DNA of 8,614 bases, from NCBI GenBank assembly GCA_031273445.1, contig JAISRV010000240.1, positions 1 through 8,614 of the forward strand, in the 5' to 3' direction. Source of the stretch: Candidatus Adiutrix sp. (lineage in GTDB: Bacteria > Desulfobacterota > Desulfarculia > Adiutricales > Adiutricaceae). Below the pieces are notes generated by a model. That model was not told where the DNA came from and did not search any database. It was given only the letters and a program-made list of their open reading frames with translations. Below, one piece after another: positions 7,224 through 8,614 of this stretch (within the stretch, counting starts at the first letter, position 1; each line of letters opens with the position of its first letter). The position numbers and the translations under genes were made by a program.

Positions 7224-8390
7224 TTAGCGAACCTGCCGCAGAAGAGCCGCCGCCGAGGCGGCCAGCCCGCGGCCCTCCCCCGCCGCGTCCAAGCCCTCGG
7301 TCGTGGTGGCCTTGACGTTGACGGCGGCCGGAACAACGGCCATGGCCGAGGCCATGGCCTCGGCCATGGCCTGGCGATAAGGCCCTATGCGCGGCCTTTC
7401 CCCGATAAGCGTCACGTCGCAGTTGACCAATTCGAAACCGGCCTCCCGCACCTTGGCCATAGTCCCGGAAAGAAGCTTGGCCCCGGAAGCGCCGGCCCAG
7501 CGCGGGTCTTGGTCCGGGAAATGGCGGCCAATATCGTCAAGGCCGGCCGCCCCCAACAGGGCGTCAATCAGGGCATGGGCCAGCACATCCGCGTCGGAGT
7601 GTCCCATAAGCCCATGATCGTTGGGAATATTTAGACAACCCAGCCATAGGGGCCTCCCCGGGGTCAGACGGTGCATGTCGTAACCCTGACCGATGCGCAG
7701 GGACGTCGTCGCCTGAAGCCGGGCTTCGGCCAGCTCAAGGTCTTCTCTGGCGGTAATCTTGATGTTGCTTTCCGTGCTTTCCACCACCGTCACCTGGCGC
7801 CCCAAAGATTCCGCTAGGGCCGCGTCGTCCGTGGCGCCCTCCGCGGCCGCGGAGGCCAGGGCCGCGGCCAGAACGTCGCGCCGGAAGCCCTGGGGCGTCT
7901 GGGCCCGCCAAATCAAGCCTCGATCCAGGGTCTTGACCACCCGCCCGTCCGCCACTACCTTGAGAGTGTCGGAAGACGGCGCCGCCGCCAGGGCGGCGCC
8001 GTCCCGCGCGGCCGCGGCCGCCACCTTTTCAATCAATTCCCCGGTCACTAACGGGCGCACCCCGTCATGAACCAGGACGACCTCGCCGGAGCTGGCGGCA
8101 AAACCGCGCCGCGTCGATTCCGTCCGCGTTTCTCCGCCGTCCGCAATCTTGAGCTTGGAAAAGTTAAACGGGACAACAGCTTTGGAAGTTATGACTTCCC
8201 GCCAGTCAGCCGGCACGACCACAATGATCTCATCTATGCAGGCTGATTTTTCAAAAACGCTGATGGTGCGGCTTAAAACGGGCCGCCCGCCCAAAAGGAA
8301 AAGCTGCTTGGGCTGATCCGCGCCGAAACGCGCGCCAATGCCTCCGGCGACGATGACGGCCGACACTGTGGGCAGATCGTGAAAAGGCAT
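7224..8390 (-). CDS. ispDF: Bifunctional IspD/IspF: MEP cytidylyltransferase and MECDP synthase
   Basis: The 388-residue product fuses two enzymes of the non-mevalonate isoprenoid pathway. The IspD part (about 8-226) transfers CMP from CTP to methylerythritol 4-phosphate. It shows the nucleotide-binding VAGGIGARFG (14-23), PKQ (27-29), HDGVRP (108-113) and the AQTPQGF segment (163-169). The IspF part (about 231-388) cyclises CDP-methylerythritol 2-phosphate to the 2,4-cyclodiphosphate. It shows GQGYDMH with metal ligands D238 and H240, HSDAD with H264, DDIG (285-288), FPDQDP (291-296) and the NVKATTTEG segment (358-366). The separate IspE step is expected from a gene elsewhere. ATG 8390 was chosen because AGGAAG lies 8 bases upstream; a TTG at 8423 would place the N-terminus inside the rnpB terminator. 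Such fusions are known from alpha-, epsilon- and some deltaproteobacteria. The gene is Ala-rich and very GC-rich, with several strong palindromes. Confidence 0.96.
   Translation of the reverse strand: MPFHDLPTVSAVIVAGGIGARFGADQPKQLFLLGGRPVLSRTISVFEKSACIDEIIVVVPADWREVITSKAVVPFNFSKLKIADGGETRTESTRRGFAASSGEVVLVHDGVRPLVTGELIEKVAAAAARDGAALAAAPSSDTLKVVADGRVVKTLDRGLIWRAQTPQGFRRDVLAAALASAAAEGATDDAALAESLGRQVTVVESTESNIKITAREDLELAEARLQATTSLRIGQGYDMHRLTPGRPLWLGCLNIPNDHGLMGHSDADVLAHALIDALLGAAGLDDIGRHFPDQDPRWAGASGAKLLSGTMAKVREAGFELVNCDVTLIGERPRIGPYRQAMAEAMASAMAVVPAAVNVKATTTEGLDAAGEGRGLAASAAALLRQVR
7338..7371. repeat. 34-base perfect palindrome of three GGCCATGGCC decamers
   Basis: The decamer GGCCATGGCC occurs at 7338-7347, 7350-7359 and 7362-7371, separated by GA and TC. 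Each decamer is a palindrome and the whole 34 bases are also a perfect palindrome. It lies inside ispDF and encodes an Ala/Met-rich helix segment (AMAEAMASAMA, residues 341-351). Confidence 0.9.
7838..7855. repeat. 18-base perfect palindrome inside ispDF
   Basis: CCTCCGCGGCCGCGGAGG reads identically on both strands. It lies in the Ala-rich part of the IspD coding region and may simply reflect GC-rich Ala/Gly codons. Confidence 0.85.
7975..8003. repeat. 12-base-pair GC-only inverted repeat with 5-base loop inside ispDF
   Basis: GACGGCGCCGCC (7975-7986) and GGCGGCGCCGTC (7992-8003) are exact reverse complements around GCCAG. The RNA would form a very stable hairpin within the IspD coding region (around residues 130-141). 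It has no T-run, so it is not a terminator. Confidence 0.85.
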
Positions 8391-8398
8391 GGCCAAAA

Positions 8399-8404
8399 CT
8401 TCCT
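8399..8404 (-). promoter_or_regulatory. Shine-Dalgarno AGGAAG deciding the ispDF start
   Basis: On the - strand AGGAAG lies 8 bases before ATG 8390. It begins only one base after the T-run of the rnpB terminator. Confidence 0.7.
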
Positions 8405-8405
8405 G

Positions 8406-8428
8406 AAAAAACAGGCCGCCCAAGCGGC
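8406..8428 (-). terminator. Intrinsic terminator of rnpB, just ahead of ispDF
   Basis: On the - strand GCCGC (8428-8424) pairs with GCGGC (8419-8415) around a TTGG loop, followed after CTG by six T (8411-8406). It sits about 10-15 bases after the mature rnpB 3' region and 15 bases before the ispDF ATG. The stem is short (5 pairs) but all GC. Confidence 0.7.
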
Positions 8429-8436
8429 ATCGTCAG

Positions 8437-8614
8437 ACTTCCGCGAGCCGGAAGCCGGTAAGCCGGGTTCTGTAACCCCGGCGGGACGCGCCCGACGGGG
8501 CGATGACCATTCATCTAGGCCGAAAGTCGCCTTTCGGCTCAAGCAACCGACCCGGCGGCAAGAGGGGCCCCCTTATCGCCGCCCTATTTGGTTTTGCTCC
8601 TGGCGGGGCTTGCC
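8437..8614 (-). ncRNA. rnpB: RNase P RNA, 3' half (partial at window edge)
   Basis: This is the catalytic RNA of ribonuclease P, which removes 5' leaders from precursor tRNAs. Read on the - strand, conserved bacterial blocks appear in the correct order: GGAGCAAAACCAAATAGG (8600-8583), the GGGT loop that pairs with the tRNA CCA end (8553-8550), GCTTGAGCC (8544-8536), CCTAGATGAATGGTCAT (8519-8503) and the near-terminal ACAGAACCCGGCTTA (8473-8459). The P1 3' strand follows at about 8458-8441. Spacing and blocks match the class A (E. coli-like) fold. About 178 bases are visible of a molecule usually 350-400 long; the 5' half lies beyond the window. The mature 3' end is approximate. The RNA is followed by its own terminator and then ispDF on the same strand. 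Confidence 0.95.

Noticed and set aside
8391..8423. TTG start giving ispDF 11 extra residues
   Set aside because: It falls inside the rnpB terminator hairpin, while ATG 8390 has AGGAAG at proper spacing.
8251..8542. Two - strand frames of 87-89 codons over rnpB and the ispDF start
   Set aside because: The DNA is explained by RNase P RNA and by IspD in another frame; the products look like out-of-frame translation.

Overview
The window is an ordinary chromosomal stretch of a GC-rich Gram-negative bacterium. TonB and RND envelope proteins, a class A-like RNase P RNA, a fused IspDF enzyme and a GAF/HD-GYP protein together suggest a deltaproteobacterial (Desulfobacterota-type) host. That assignment is inference from gene content and is not proven. 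There are no insertion sequences, phage genes, CRISPR arrays, tRNAs or rRNAs.

Left part (1-2421, + strand): the last 60 codons of an unidentified gene run into a TonB-family gene through a 1-base stop/start overlap (TAATG). A gap of about 190 bases with a candidate promoter follows, then a GAF plus HD-GYP protein with every HD-GYP catalytic signature residue I would look for, predicted to be a cyclic-di-GMP phosphodiesterase. A hairpin with T-runs on both sides (2456-2497) separates this gene from the convergent efflux operon.

Middle part (2496-7067, - strand): a two-gene efflux operon. A periplasmic adaptor (HlyD/AcrA type) overlaps an AcrB/HAE1-type RND transporter by 4 bases (ATGA). No outer-membrane channel or local repressor gene is present. 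The upstream region holds two overlapping sigma70-like promoters, each with a 17-base spacer. A 7-base direct repeat with 15-base period lies at the predicted transcription start, and an inverted repeat sits just upstream of the distal -35 box. Together they look like a regulated promoter.

Right part (7224-8614, - strand): ispDF, a bifunctional enzyme for two steps of the MEP isoprenoid pathway, is preceded by the 3' half of the RNase P RNA gene (rnpB), which runs off the window end. A compact intrinsic terminator lies between rnpB and ispDF and almost touches the ispDF Shine-Dalgarno sequence.

I see no evidence of a wholly new system. The points most worth a second look are the promoter/operator region of the efflux operon, the rnpB terminator to ispDF junction, and a 34-base perfect palindrome made of three repeated decamers inside ispDF.
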